Shown piece after piece: positions 9,706 to 18,683 of a DNA stretch of 64,000 bases; positions within the stretch are counted from its first letter, which is position 1, and the number at the start of each line of letters is the position of its first letter. The position numbers and the translations under genes are program-made. Under the pieces are notes generated by a model. The model was not told the DNA's origin, ran no database searches, and saw only the letters and a list, made by a program, of their open reading frames with translations. Origin of the DNA: Gammaproteobacteria bacterium. Lineage in GTDB: Bacteria; Pseudomonadota; Gammaproteobacteria; Thiohalomonadales; Thiohalomonadaceae. The stretch lies in assembly GCA_023228645.1 (NCBI GenBank), contig JALOAT010000003.1, forward strand, positions 62,001 to 126,000. Direction: 5' to 3'.

Positions 9706-10143
9706 ATGTCTAGAGGAAAAGAATTACGTCTCCGTTCCTGGAGACAATTTAGAGATAGTATTGCTGATTTAGACACTGATCAGAAATTAGATTCTATCAA
9801 TAAATTTTGGATGCTCTATCCATTTTCTAAAAGAACCGTTGATCCAGACAATCCGGAAAATTGGATGAATCCTTGGGATATGGTTTATCACGATGAAATT
9901 TGTGAATATTCAAGAGGCATTATGATGCATCAAACGGCATTAATGATGATTGATGGTATTGACGATTCATATCTAGTATATGCTATTGATTCAGAAAAAC
10001 AACGCGATGTAATGATTGCGGTGATCAATGGCAAGGCATTGAACTACGGAATGGATATTGTAGACTTTGATGAAGTTCTACCATCATTGAATATTCAAAA
10101 CAAATTCAAATCAAATAAAAAAGGTTCATATACAATCTTATAA
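9706..10143 (+). CDS. Conserved-looking hypothetical protein
   Basis: 145 residues with AAAGG before the ATG. Trp/Pro-rich central segment (MLYPFSKRTVDPDNPENWMNPWDMVYHDEIC). It sits between the tail protein and nrdA. No family recognised. Confidence 0.6.
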   Translation: MSRGKELRLRSWRQFRDSIADLDTDQKLDSINKFWMLYPFSKRTVDPDNPENWMNPWDMVYHDEICEYSRGIMMHQTALMMIDGIDDSYLVYAIDSEKQRDVMIAVINGKALNYGMDIVDFDEVLPSLNIQNKFKSNKKGSYTIL

Positions 10144-10248
10144 TATAGACTTTTCTGCGATTTTTAATTAAATTTGTAGAAAATATCGGTTCACGATTAG
10201 TTAAATATAGAACCCAACGAAAAGATAAAAATAAGGATTATAGTAATT

Positions 10249-12543
10249 ATGCTCGTAACTAAGCGTGATGGCACAACCGCACCATTGGATTTATCCAAAT
10301 TTCACAGAGTTGTTTTAAATTCCTGTGAAGGAATTACCGGAGTCTCGGCCTCCGACATTGAAATCAAATCTCAAATTCAATTCAAAAATAAAATGAAGAC
10401 GAGCGAAATACAAGAAATTTTAATCAAAGCAGCCGCAGAATTAATCACACAAGACACACCAAATTATCAATATGTTGCGGGTCGTCTAATCAACTACCAC
10501 TTGCGTAAAGAAGTATATGGTCAATATACACCAATTCATCTTTATGACCACGTCAAGAATGTTATTGATAAAAAATATTATGATAAGCAAATCCTAGAGC
10601 TTTACACTAAGGAAGAGTTTGACGAACTTAATGCAATGATTGATCACACTCGTGATGACTTGCTAACTTTTGCCGCAATGGAACAATTTCGTGGTAAGTA
10701 TTTGGTTAAGAACAGAGTTTCTGGCGAAATTTATGAAACACCGCAAATGTGTTACATTTTGGTTTCAGCAACGTTGTTTGCTAATTATCCAAAAGAAACT
10801 CGTATGAAATATGTTAAAAAATATTATGATGCGATTAGTAAGTTTGATATTAGCTTGCCAACACCGATTATGGCTGGCGTCAGAACACCGAGCCGCCAAT
10901 ATGCATCGTGTGTCTTGATTGATTGTGATGACTCACTTGATTCTATCAATGCATCAACATCTGCAATCGTAAAATATATCAGCCAGAAAGCGGGTATTGG
11001 TTTGAACGTTGGTCGCCTCCGCGCCGAAGGTAGTCCAATTCGCGGCGGCGAAGCCAAGCATACTGGATTGATTCCTTTTATTAAGATGTTTCAAGCGGCC
11101 GTTAAAAGTTGCTCACAGGGTGGCATTCGCGGCGGCGCGGCGACCTTCTACTATCCAATTTGGCATTTGGAAGTTGAAAACTTGCTTGTTTTGAAGAACA
11201 ATAAGGGAACGGAAGAAAGTCGAGCACGTCACGTAGATTATGGTGTTCAATTTAATAAGCTTATGTATGAGCGTTTGTTAACCGGCGGTGATATTACATT
11301 ATTCTCGCCACACGATGTTCCTGGACTCTATGAAGCATTCTTCAATGATCAAGACCATTTCAAGACTCTTTATGAGAGGGCAGAGCGCAATCCAAAGATT
11401 AAGAAGGATAAAATTAAGGCAATTGATTTGTTCAGTGCATTTGTTCAGGAACGCCAGGATACTGGTCGTATATATTTGATGAATGTTGATCACTGCAATA
11501 CTCATAGTTCTTTCATTCCTGAAAAAGCTACGGTTTATATGTCCAACCTTTGCACAGAGATCACATTGCCAACCAATCCACTCAATGACTTGAATGATGC
11601 TGCTGGTGAAATATCAACTTGTATTTTGAGCGCAATCAACTGGGGTAACATTAGAAAGCCGAGTGATTTTGAATCAGTTTGTAATTTGGCTGTAAGAGGT
11701 CTTGATGCCTTGATCTCATATCAAAATTATCCAGTATTGGCTGCTGAGATTGCAACAAAGGCCCGTAGAAACCTTGGTGTTGGTATTATCAACTTTGCAT
11801 ATTGGCTTGCAAAGCACGACTTGAACTATCAAGACATTGATGCTACTGGCTTGGCTTTGATTGATGAATATGTAGAAGCTTGGTCATATTACTTGATTAA
11901 GGCTTCTGTTGATTTGGCTGAAGAATTTGGTCCGTGTGACAAATACAAAGACACCAAATATTCAAAGGGAATTTTACCAATTGATACTTATAAGAAGGAA
12001 GTCGACGAACTTGTCGCTCCTTCAAATAAAATGGATTGGGAAGAACTTCGTGATCGTTTGGTAAATGTTGGCATTCGCAATTCAACTTTGATGGCACTTA
12101 TGCCAAGTGAAAGTTCGAGCCAGATCTCCAATGCTACAAATGGCATCGAGCCACCACGATCATTGGTTTCAATTAAACAGTCCAAGGACGGTGTTTTGAA
12201 GCAAGTGGTTCCGGAAATCAAACGTTTGAAGAACAAATACGATTTGCTTTGGGATCAAAAGTCACCAGAAGGATATTTGAAGATTGTTGCTATTTTGCAG
12301 CGTTATATTGACCAAACCATTTCTGCAAATACAAGCTACAATCCAAAATTCTATCCAGAGCATAAAGTACCAATGAGTGAGCATTTGAAAATGATGGTCA
12401 ATGCTTATAAATGGGGTATTAAGACTTTCTATTATAATAATACTAATGATATGGCTGGTGAGATTGAAGATGATGAATCACTTCCGGAATTGCTGCAATC
12501 TGATGTAGATGATTCTGAGGATTGTGAAGCGTGTGCAATTTAA
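10249..12543 (+). CDS. nrdA: Ribonucleoside-diphosphate reductase, alpha subunit
   Basis: 764 residues, normal for class Ia NrdA. An ATP-cone is at residues 1-95 (VTKRDGTTAPLDLSKFHRVV). Active-site elements: the SRQYASCVL cysteine, the radical cysteine in SNLCTEITLP and its partner in STCILSAINWGN; the C-terminal CEAC tail carries the thiols reduced by glutaredoxin. It converts NDPs to dNDPs for phage DNA synthesis with NrdB (next gene) and the glutaredoxin at 14.7 kb. AAGGA precedes the start. Confidence 0.97.
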   Translation: MLVTKRDGTTAPLDLSKFHRVVLNSCEGITGVSASDIEIKSQIQFKNKMKTSEIQEILIKAAAELITQDTPNYQYVAGRLINYHLRKEVYGQYTPIHLYDHVKNVIDKKYYDKQILELYTKEEFDELNAMIDHTRDDLLTFAAMEQFRGKYLVKNRVSGEIYETPQMCYILVSATLFANYPKETRMKYVKKYYDAISKFDISLPTPIMAGVRTPSRQYASCVLIDCDDSLDSINASTSAIVKYISQKAGIGLNVGRLRAEGSPIRGGEAKHTGLIPFIKMFQAAVKSCSQGGIRGGAATFYYPIWHLEVENLLVLKNNKGTEESRARHVDYGVQFNKLMYERLLTGGDITLFSPHDVPGLYEAFFNDQDHFKTLYERAERNPKIKKDKIKAIDLFSAFVQERQDTGRIYLMNVDHCNTHSSFIPEKATVYMSNLCTEITLPTNPLNDLNDAAGEISTCILSAINWGNIRKPSDFESVCNLAVRGLDALISYQNYPVLAAEIATKARRNLGVGIINFAYWLAKHDLNYQDIDATGLALIDEYVEAWSYYLIKASVDLAEEFGPCDKYKDTKYSKGILPIDTYKKEVDELVAPSNKMDWEELRDRLVNVGIRNSTLMALMPSESSSQISNATNGIEPPRSLVSIKQSKDGVLKQVVPEIKRLKNKYDLLWDQKSPEGYLKIVAILQRYIDQTISANTSYNPKFYPEHKVPMSEHLKMMVNAYKWGIKTFYYNNTNDMAGEIEDDESLPELLQSDVDDSEDCEACAI

Positions 12544-12603
12544 AAATTGATTTGTGAAATAATTTTGTATTATAATGTTTTTTTAAGTAATAAGGTATAT
12601 TAA

Positions 12604-13734
12604 ATGAGTCATACATTTGGGACTGAAACGATTAATTATTTGAATTCAAGCTCTTTTTTCGGAGAGCCAGTTAATATTGCTCGTTACGATATTCAAAAAT
12701 ATTCACAAATTGAGAAGCTGGTTGAAAAACAAATGGGGTTCTTTTGGAGAGAGACCGAAATTGATCTCTCCAAAGACTCAAAAGATTTCAAGCTGCTTTC
12801 CGAGCACGAAAAGCATATTTTCATCTCAAACATCCGTCGACAAATTTTACTCGATTCGGTTCAGGGCCGCGCACCAGTATTGTCATTTTTACCAATAACC
12901 AGTCTACCTGAATTAGAGAATTGGTTTTTGGTTTGGAGTTTCTTTGAATCAATCCATTCAAGGTCATATACTCACATTATTCGCAATTTATATCCGAATC
13001 CAAGTGAAGTATTTGATGGTATTTTGGATATTCAGGAAATTGTCGACTGCGCTAAAGACATCACCAAATATTATGATGAATTAAATCGGCTATCTGGTTA
13101 TTACAATTTGCTTGGTTGTGGTAAGCATATGATTAATGGCCAGGAAATTGATATTAATATGTATGACTTAAAGAAAGCTCTTTGGATGTGCTTAAATTCA
13201 GTCAATGCATTAGAAGGTGTTCGATTTTATGTAAGTTTTGCTTGCTCTTGGGCGTTTGCTGAATTAAAGAAAATGGAGGGCAATGCTAAGATAATTAAAT
13301 TCATTGCTCGCGATGAAAATGTTCACTTAGCTTCTACTCAGCAAATATTAAAATTGCTCCCAAAGGAAGATCCAGATTTTGCCAAGATACAAAAGGAATG
13401 TGAACCACTTGTTATTGAGATATTCAGACAAGTAGCTGATCAAGAAAAGAATTGGGCCAAATATCTGTTTAAAGATGGATCAATGATTGGTTTGACTTAT
13501 GAAATTCTTTGCGAATATGTGGAATATATCACTAACCGTCGATTGATCAATATTGGATATCAGAAAATGTTTAAAGATGTGGTGGACAACCCATTAGGAT
13601 GGACTGTAAAATGGATTGGTGGCGGAAATGTGGAAGTTCAGGTTGCTCCGCAGGAAACTGAAATCTCCAGCTACCTAACTGGTGCTATTAAAAAGGATGT
13701 CACTGACGACACGTTTAAAGGTCTTAGCTTGTGA
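12604..13734 (+). CDS. nrdB: Ribonucleoside-diphosphate reductase, beta subunit
   Basis: 376 residues. Di-iron/tyrosyl radical subunit: iron ligands in WSFFESIHSRSY (Glu, His), radical Tyr in SRSYTHIIRN, second ligand set in NALEGVRFY and RDENVHL. Class Ia type. It forms the active complex with NrdA, 60 bases upstream. AAGG lies ahead of the ATG; the end overlaps the next gene's GTG. Confidence 0.96.
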   Translation: MSHTFGTETINYLNSSSFFGEPVNIARYDIQKYSQIEKLVEKQMGFFWRETEIDLSKDSKDFKLLSEHEKHIFISNIRRQILLDSVQGRAPVLSFLPITSLPELENWFLVWSFFESIHSRSYTHIIRNLYPNPSEVFDGILDIQEIVDCAKDITKYYDELNRLSGYYNLLGCGKHMINGQEIDINMYDLKKALWMCLNSVNALEGVRFYVSFACSWAFAELKKMEGNAKIIKFIARDENVHLASTQQILKLLPKEDPDFAKIQKECEPLVIEIFRQVADQEKNWAKYLFKDGSMIGLTYEILCEYVEYITNRRLINIGYQKMFKDVVDNPLGWTVKWIGGGNVEVQVAPQETEISSYLTGAIKKDVTDDTFKGLSL

Positions 13735-13934
13735 ATTGTGATAAAGATCGTTACTATAAAATATTTAGAAATGGAAAAATGGAGAATGCCTTATGTGTTC
13801 AAGCATCCTGGGGCACTTCAAAATTTGAATTTCTGGATGGAGATAAGGAAACGATCATCATTACACAGGATTTAATCGATAGTGGTTTATATAAGATCAT
13901 TGACGATCAGGTTTTAAATGCGATGATGGCTTGA
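13731..13934 (+). CDS. Small hypothetical protein (GTG start)
   Basis: 67 residues, GTG start sharing GTGA with the nrdB stop, so coupled to nrdB. Basic aromatic N-terminus (DRYYKIFRNGKMENA) and a beta-rich middle; no family recognised. Confidence 0.55.
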   Translation: MNCDKDRYYKIFRNGKMENALCVQASWGTSKFEFLDGDKETIIITQDLIDSGLYKIIDDQVLNAMMA

Positions 13935-13935
13935 T

Positions 13936-14454
13936 ATGAGATCGAAATATACTCCTGATGTTTTACTTTTGGCAACTGCTAAGAAAAAACCACGTTTGCA
14001 AGAATTAATTGATAAGTTGCCTGAAATGAGTGACGAAGATATTAATTCACTAAGCGTACAGCCTTGGATTAAACAAGCATTGGGGATTTTGAAGATCCGT
14101 GGCGGTAAGGATCAAAAAGAATATTTGAATGATTTGATTGTGCAAGCCAACGAACAAGTGGCTGCTGAAGACCGAATTCGCAGTGATCGGTTTACGGTCA
14201 GAACTTGGAACAACCAAAATGATCAAATATTTGCACAATATCCTGGGACCACAATTAAATCTTATATTGAAATTAAGCACGGTGAGCCATTCTTGATACA
14301 AGATAGTCAAACAATTGTTTTGTCTGGAGATTTCCTAAATTTGACTATTTCCGAAATGACTCGGGTTTTAAATAATAGTAATGTATTCAAGGAAATGACA
14401 AAGCAGGAATATTTTAATTATTATAATATAGATTACCTAAGTAGTAGGTATTAG
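13936..14454 (+). CDS. Hypothetical protein
   Basis: 172 residues, one base after the previous stop. Helical basic first half, beta-containing second half (PFLIQDSQTIVLSGDFLNL). In the nucleotide-metabolism operon between nrdB and glutaredoxin; function unknown. Confidence 0.55.
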   Translation: MRSKYTPDVLLLATAKKKPRLQELIDKLPEMSDEDINSLSVQPWIKQALGILKIRGGKDQKEYLNDLIVQANEQVAAEDRIRSDRFTVRTWNNQNDQIFAQYPGTTIKSYIEIKHGEPFLIQDSQTIVLSGDFLNLTISEMTRVLNNSNVFKEMTKQEYFNYYNIDYLSSRY

Positions 14455-14455
14455 A

Positions 14456-14677
14456 ATGTTTATTCATAAACACATTTATGAAATACCAGTATGTTTCAAT
14501 GAAAATAATTCTTTGCTGTTTGAATATCGTGGATATGACGATGCTACAAGAGAACACGTTTTTTATGATTTAAACAAGACTGATTTTGATAAATGGTGTA
14601 AATTTTCTGAAGAATACTTAAAATCGATTGAATGTGAAATTATACACCACGAACATTTACATAAATTTTACCAATGA
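14456..14677 (+). CDS. Small hypothetical protein
   Basis: 73 residues, His/Tyr/Phe-rich, ending in a His cluster (EIIHHEHLHKFYQ) that could bind metal. Overlaps the region of the glutaredoxin ribosome site. No family recognised. Confidence 0.5.
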   Translation: MFIHKHIYEIPVCFNENNSLLFEYRGYDDATREHVFYDLNKTDFDKWCKFSEEYLKSIECEIIHHEHLHKFYQ

Positions 14678-14685
14678 GGTTAGAT

Positions 14686-14958
14686 ATGAAAATAGAAATT
14701 TTTACAAGAGAGCAGCCATTCTGCCCGTATTGCGTAAATGCAAAAAAATGGCTCCAAGCAAACAATTTACTTTATACAAATTATGACATTAACACTGATG
14801 GCGTCTTAGAAGATCTTGAAAATCGACTTGGTCATAAGCCAAAGACGGTGCCACAAATTTTCATTGACGGTGAATTAATTGGTGGATATACTGATTTGAT
14901 TGCTAGTGATTTTGCAAAATCCTTGATTCGACGCGATCTCGGCGGCTTGACTTTATAA
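14686..14958 (+). CDS. Glutaredoxin
   Basis: 90 residues from the ATG at 14686, preceded by GAGG; the ATG at 14674 has no such site. CPYC redox motif near the N-terminus, cis-proline motif TVPQIFIDG and GGYTDL glutathione-site residues. It probably reduces NrdA, two to three genes upstream, using glutathione. Confidence 0.93.
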   Translation: MKIEIFTREQPFCPYCVNAKKWLQANNLLYTNYDINTDGVLEDLENRLGHKPKTVPQIFIDGELIGGYTDLIASDFAKSLIRRDLGGLTL

Positions 14959-14970
14959 TTCATTTAAGCT

Positions 14971-15003
14971 AATCTCGGTACAAGTTTTTCTTGTATCGGG
15001 ATT
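14971..15003 (+). terminator. 14-bp intergenic hairpin
   Basis: Arms of about 14 bases (AATCTCGGTACAAG and its G-U-containing complement) flank a TTTTT loop. No U-run follows, so it may be an mRNA-stabilising or processing hairpin rather than a true terminator. Confidence 0.5.
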
Positions 15004-15011
15004 AATCTTAT

Positions 15012-15233
15012 ATGAATTTGACACCTTACATTGTTGAACTTCAACTCCAACAGCAACCGAAGGCTTCTTTTGAAGATTTTTGGACAATGCTAATGGATGC
15101 CAATGTTGACTGTGTGACTGATTTGGATTATGTTCAATCATTATCTGATACCCAATATGGCATCCATTCAATATTTTTTAAAACTACCCACGAACGAGAG
15201 TTGGTTAAAACAATGATCAACATAGTCAAGTAA
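15012..15233 (+). CDS. Small hypothetical protein, tandem paralogue A
   Basis: 73 residues. Shares FW..LMD.N.DC near residue 25 and a C-terminal ...F.T..ERELVKTM..I.K with the next gene, so the two are diverged tandem duplicates. No family recognised. Confidence 0.58.
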   Translation: MNLTPYIVELQLQQQPKASFEDFWTMLMDANVDCVTDLDYVQSLSDTQYGIHSIFFKTTHERELVKTMINIVK

Positions 15234-15242
15234 AGAATCCGG

Positions 15243-15500
15243 ATGGCTACTGAAAACCGCATAAATCACGATAGCTTAACCCAATATGCTATTTGCTGGT
15301 CAGTTAAAAATATAACTTGTGACCAATGGGAAAATCTTTGGTCAGTATTGATGGATAATCAAATTGACTGTTTTGTTGAACATACTGATTTTGATGACTA
15401 TTCGTTTGTTCACCTCGGTCACAATAAGGATTTTACAATTAGATTTAGATCCAAAACTGTTCGTGAACACGCACAAACGCTTACAACACTTATGAAGTGA
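15243..15500 (+). CDS. Small hypothetical protein, tandem paralogue B
   Basis: 85 residues; W..LMDNQIDCF in the middle and FRSKTVREHAQTLTTLMK at the end align with the preceding protein. Nine bases separate the two genes. Confidence 0.58.
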   Translation: MATENRINHDSLTQYAICWSVKNITCDQWENLWSVLMDNQIDCFVEHTDFDDYSFVHLGHNKDFTIRFRSKTVREHAQTLTTLMK

Positions 15501-15506
15501 GGAAAT

Positions 15507-16118
15507 ATGCCAGAAATTTATAATGAATCACATCCATATTATAGTCCAGGTGATGGGCGGTATCAAAGTGCATCGTTTATGCATAGGTTGATTTTTGGTA
15601 ACAGTTTGGAGGAAAGTTTCCCAGAACAGCTTCATATTTTGACAAAGCACGAAAGTGAATGGTTTCACTATTGTGCTGAGTATTCTAATAACAGGTCTGA
15701 GGACTATTTTAAGGATTTTCCATCTTTGGGCGAATATCTTCGCACCAATATGGTTGATGATATTTTTATCACCCAAAATAGAGTAGAATATTATTTTCCC
15801 GAGGGGGATTACAGAAAATCGTGGGATCCAAAGTGGGAAGATTTCTTTAAAAAAGATGAAGATGGAAAATTAATTCGACTTCCTGTGAAATGTGTCATAA
15901 GTTACGTTTCAATCCGCTTTAGAAACGAAGTGGATAAGACACAACTGCAACTTATAAACGATGGACAGTATCGGTTTATGGATGAGTTGGAAGTTGATAG
16001 AATAAAGAAACTCAGAGATAGCCACCACGACGATTCGCGTAAACTACTCTGCCCAATATGTAAAGTAAATTACGATGAAACAAAAAATAAAAAAGAGAAT
16101 GAAGAAGACGACATTTAA
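15507..16118 (+). CDS. Hypothetical protein with C-terminal CPIC motif
   Basis: 203 residues; GAGGA before the ATG. Tyr/Asp-rich N-terminus, beta-rich middle (CVISYVSIRFRNEV) and a lone CPIC near the end that could be half of a zinc site. The end overlaps the next gene. Confidence 0.55.
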   Translation: MPEIYNESHPYYSPGDGRYQSASFMHRLIFGNSLEESFPEQLHILTKHESEWFHYCAEYSNNRSEDYFKDFPSLGEYLRTNMVDDIFITQNRVEYYFPEGDYRKSWDPKWEDFFKKDEDGKLIRLPVKCVISYVSIRFRNEVDKTQLQLINDGQYRFMDELEVDRIKKLRDSHHDDSRKLLCPICKVNYDETKNKKENEEDDI

Positions 16119-17004
16119 ACCTTCAAAGAAATATTTAAAAGAACAGATGCTGGGCTGGATTGATGAAAGTCTACAATGTTCAAAATATCGGCCAAGAAAT
16201 AAACCAAATCAGTCACACTTTCGGGCCAGCAATGAAAATGGTGAAAGCTTTGAGCATATTTTTTGTGAAATAGTAGGTTGGGAATATAACCGAGGAAGAA
16301 AGCGCCAAGACGCAATTGGAAAAATTCTTGGTAGAATGCGAAATATTGAATTCAAACGTGAACGACCAGAAGTTCATAACCTATGTGCGAATATGCTCTG
16401 GAGCATTAACAGTGATAAAGGCCGACTCAATTTAATTAAAGATGATATGTCATTAATTATGAGTGGTATGGTTGATGGTAAAATTGCTTATATTTTGATG
16501 GTTGAGGACGTTAATAACACTACCATACTTGATTCACGCGAGAAATATTCAGGAGCAAAAGTTAATAAAACGTGGGGATCGTTTGGATCCAATTTTAAAC
16601 TCCTTTATATTAACAGACCTTTAGTTACAAAATATGCCACTACTGCATTTGCGAATGAGCTTTTATCTAAAGATGAAGAATTTAACCAAATATTTGGATT
16701 TGACTTTAGGAAATATTTAGGATTGCCTGCTGACCAGAAAAGTTTATATTACAATAAAGGTGGTACGATAGACACTCGCCCTCATTTGTCAGCAGGAAAT
16801 ACGTGCATCATTTTGTCTAAGACTTGTTGGAATCGAACAATCAAAAGAACAGCTAATAAATTGGCCGATTCACAACAAACTGATTTACAAATTGGATCGG
16901 ATGTGTTAACTATAAAGAATGAAAAAGGCCAGTATTGGATTAAATCATCGATTGACGATACTAAAACCATATTTAGGCCATTAGACCTAACCTTAGCTAT
17001 TTGA
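16099..17004 (+). CDS. Hypothetical protein, possible nuclease-like fold
   Basis: About 301 residues from 16099 (in-frame ATG at 16075 also possible). Strongly basic N-terminus. Segments ESFEHIFCEIVGW and NIEFKRERPE recall an E...E-x-K metal site of PD-(D/E)XK enzymes, but the core Asp is not obvious, so this is tentative. The rest is not recognised. Confidence 0.52.
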   Translation: MKKTTFKPSKKYLKEQMLGWIDESLQCSKYRPRNKPNQSHFRASNENGESFEHIFCEIVGWEYNRGRKRQDAIGKILGRMRNIEFKRERPEVHNLCANMLWSINSDKGRLNLIKDDMSLIMSGMVDGKIAYILMVEDVNNTTILDSREKYSGAKVNKTWGSFGSNFKLLYINRPLVTKYATTAFANELLSKDEEFNQIFGFDFRKYLGLPADQKSLYYNKGGTIDTRPHLSAGNTCIILSKTCWNRTIKRTANKLADSQQTDLQIGSDVLTIKNEKGQYWIKSSIDDTKTIFRPLDLTLAI

Positions 17005-17015
17005 AGGAAAAATGT

Positions 17016-17351
17016 ATGCTTATTCAAAAACAACCTAGCGCTGGCGACCTTATAGCCATCAAGCTTGTGACTGGTGAAGAAATTGTTGGCCGTATTGAAG
17101 ACAATCAATCATCCGATGCTGGTAGTCTTACATTGAAATCACCGGTTGGTTGGATGTTGACTCAGCAAGGTGTAATGCCTGCACCATTTATGGTTACTGC
17201 TGACGATAAGCCGACTATTACGTTTTCAGGATCTGCAATTATTTCACGCACCACTCCACGCAAAGAAATATCAGATGCTTATACGCAAATCACTACAGGA
17301 ATTGTTCCTGCATCCGCAGCACCAGCAGGCGGAATGTTCACCAAAGGATAA
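17016..17351 (+). CDS. Sm-like small beta-barrel protein (tentative)
   Basis: 111 residues from the ATG at 17016, with AAGGAAA 6 bases upstream. Residues 8-30 (SAGDLIAIKLVTGEEIVGRI) have the Sm1-like pattern of a short beta barrel; the C-terminus is Ala/Pro/Gly-rich. Could be an RNA-binding LSm-type protein; similar small proteins occur in T4-like cyanophages (from memory). Confidence 0.55.
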   Translation: MLIQKQPSAGDLIAIKLVTGEEIVGRIEDNQSSDAGSLTLKSPVGWMLTQQGVMPAPFMVTADDKPTITFSGSAIISRTTPRKEISDAYTQITTGIVPASAAPAGGMFTKG

Positions 17352-17360
17352 TAATATCTG

Positions 17361-17522
17361 ATGGTGACTAAAAAAGATATTCAGATGGCTGCCGATCGGC
17401 TGGCTATTTGTGAGAAGTGTGAATGGTATTTAAAGCTACCAAAAATGTGTAGACACTGCGGTTGTTTAATGCCATTCAAAGTTAAAATTAAAGCCGCAGG
17501 CTGCCCAATGAGGAAATGGTAG
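17361..17522 (+). CDS. Small zinc-ribbon protein
   Basis: 53 residues. CEKCEW and CRHCGC provide four cysteines for zinc, followed by a basic stretch and a final CPMRKW. This pattern occurs as a small conserved protein in T4-like phages. Ten bases after the previous stop; function unknown. Confidence 0.68.
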   Translation: MVTKKDIQMAADRLAICEKCEWYLKLPKMCRHCGCLMPFKVKIKAAGCPMRKW

Positions 17523-17526
17523 GGTT

Positions 17527-18210
17527 ATGTTTAAAAACATCGTAATTACTTTATTGTGTATATCAGTTGTTACGATGTATATTCGAGAACTTCGATTAAC
17601 CCATCCATTTTTTAAAACCAGTAGAGTAGAATTGACTGAAAGTGGACAGAAGTTAGTTAACTACAATCCTTTTGATTACGTTTCTACAGAACAAAGCATT
17701 ATTAAATTGGTTGATGGCGATCACGCTATAGTTGTTTCTGGGCCAATAAGTGAAGACACTTATGTGAAATTTAAAGCAGCGTTGAAGCCGCAAACTGAAG
17801 TGGTTATTATTGCGTCACCCGGAGGCGAGCTTGAACCATCTGCCAAAATCGCAAATTTGGTGGCGACGCGCCAGATGGCCACGTTAGTGCCCAAACGTGC
17901 AATGTGCTATTCAGCGTGTACTATGATATTCCAAGCCGGAATATATCGGATGGCATATTCAGATTCTATGTTTATGTATCATTCGGCCAAATTTGTAAAT
18001 GAGAAAACTGGTGAAGAAAAACCAGATCAAGCAGCTACGGCAGTATATTGGGCCTATTTGATGCTGTACGGTATTGACGATCGTTTACTGCTTCGCACAA
18101 ATGATATGGCTATTGACTATTTTGTACCTGCCCCACTTGCAGCCAAATATGGAATAGTCAATGAGATAATACCGGTTGACATTCCTAGTAAGGATGTTTA
18201 TATTAATTAA
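17527..18210 (+). CDS. Membrane-anchored ClpP/crotonase-like serine protease
   Basis: 227 residues. N-terminal membrane segment (about 4-20) then a ClpP-type fold: SPGGELEPSAKI oxyanion strand, nucleophile Ser in CYSACTMIF and catalytic His in FMYHSAKF. It may cleave membrane or periplasmic proteins; the facing side is not known. AGGG precedes the ATG. It is the last gene before the RNA island. Confidence 0.78.
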   Translation: MFKNIVITLLCISVVTMYIRELRLTHPFFKTSRVELTESGQKLVNYNPFDYVSTEQSIIKLVDGDHAIVVSGPISEDTYVKFKAALKPQTEVVIIASPGGELEPSAKIANLVATRQMATLVPKRAMCYSACTMIFQAGIYRMAYSDSMFMYHSAKFVNEKTGEEKPDQAATAVYWAYLMLYGIDDRLLLRTNDMAIDYFVPAPLAAKYGIVNEIIPVDIPSKDVYIN

Positions 18211-18657
18211 ATGCTAATTTTAGATCGTGCGCCTCAGAAGCGTCACCGAGTAGGGGACAAAAATCGGCTTGCAAGCGATTTTGTTGGGTGTGATTCCGTC
18301 CTACGGTAAATCTATTATTCATAATGTGTGGGCATATAAAGCTATTTTCCGGAACCCTGGCTTTAATATGTTTTCGGATCTAAAATTAACAGTTTATTGA
18401 TAGCAGGTTAGGTATGGAGAATTGTGTTCTTTCAGCCACTGTTAGTAGAAATACTGGCGAAACGTAAGCTTATCATAAACCATTATGGTTGGGCATTTAG
18501 TATTCGGATCCTCGAACGATCCCTTTATAGCCCAATCATATTAAATATTCTGTCAAGAACTATTTTTATACATTAGCATTGGGTGACAATCCTTTGTTTG
18601 CTGAGATTAATCTTGCCGGCGAGGTAAGCTTAATGTGAAGATAGTTCTTGACAGCAT
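18211..18657 (+). ncRNA. Candidate large structured RNA (~450 nt)
   Basis: No plausible gene. Four long-range helices nest along the stretch: 12 bp between 18215-18226 and 18377-18388; about 10 bp between 18392-18402 and 18471-18480; 10 bp between 18485-18494 and 18530-18539; 14 bp between 18550-18563 and 18641-18654. Inside are a GAAA-capped stem at 18444-18455 and a GGATC/GATCC hairpin. No own promoter is seen, so it may be processed from the protease transcript. The family is unknown; large ornate phage RNAs (GOLLD, ROOL) are candidates to test. Confidence 0.6.
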
Positions 18658-18677
18658 ATTTAGATATGTTGTATAAA
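18648..18677 (+). promoter_or_regulatory. Sigma70-type promoter of tmRNA
   Basis: TTGACA (18648-18653), 18-base spacer, TATAAA (18672-18677). The -35 lies inside the 3' arm of a 14-bp inverted repeat. Predicted start near 18684. Confidence 0.75.
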
Positions 18678-18683
18678 TATGTT

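Noticed and set aside
18211..18657. RNase P RNA
   Set aside because: None of the universal P4 or J-region sequences could be found despite the size and many helices.
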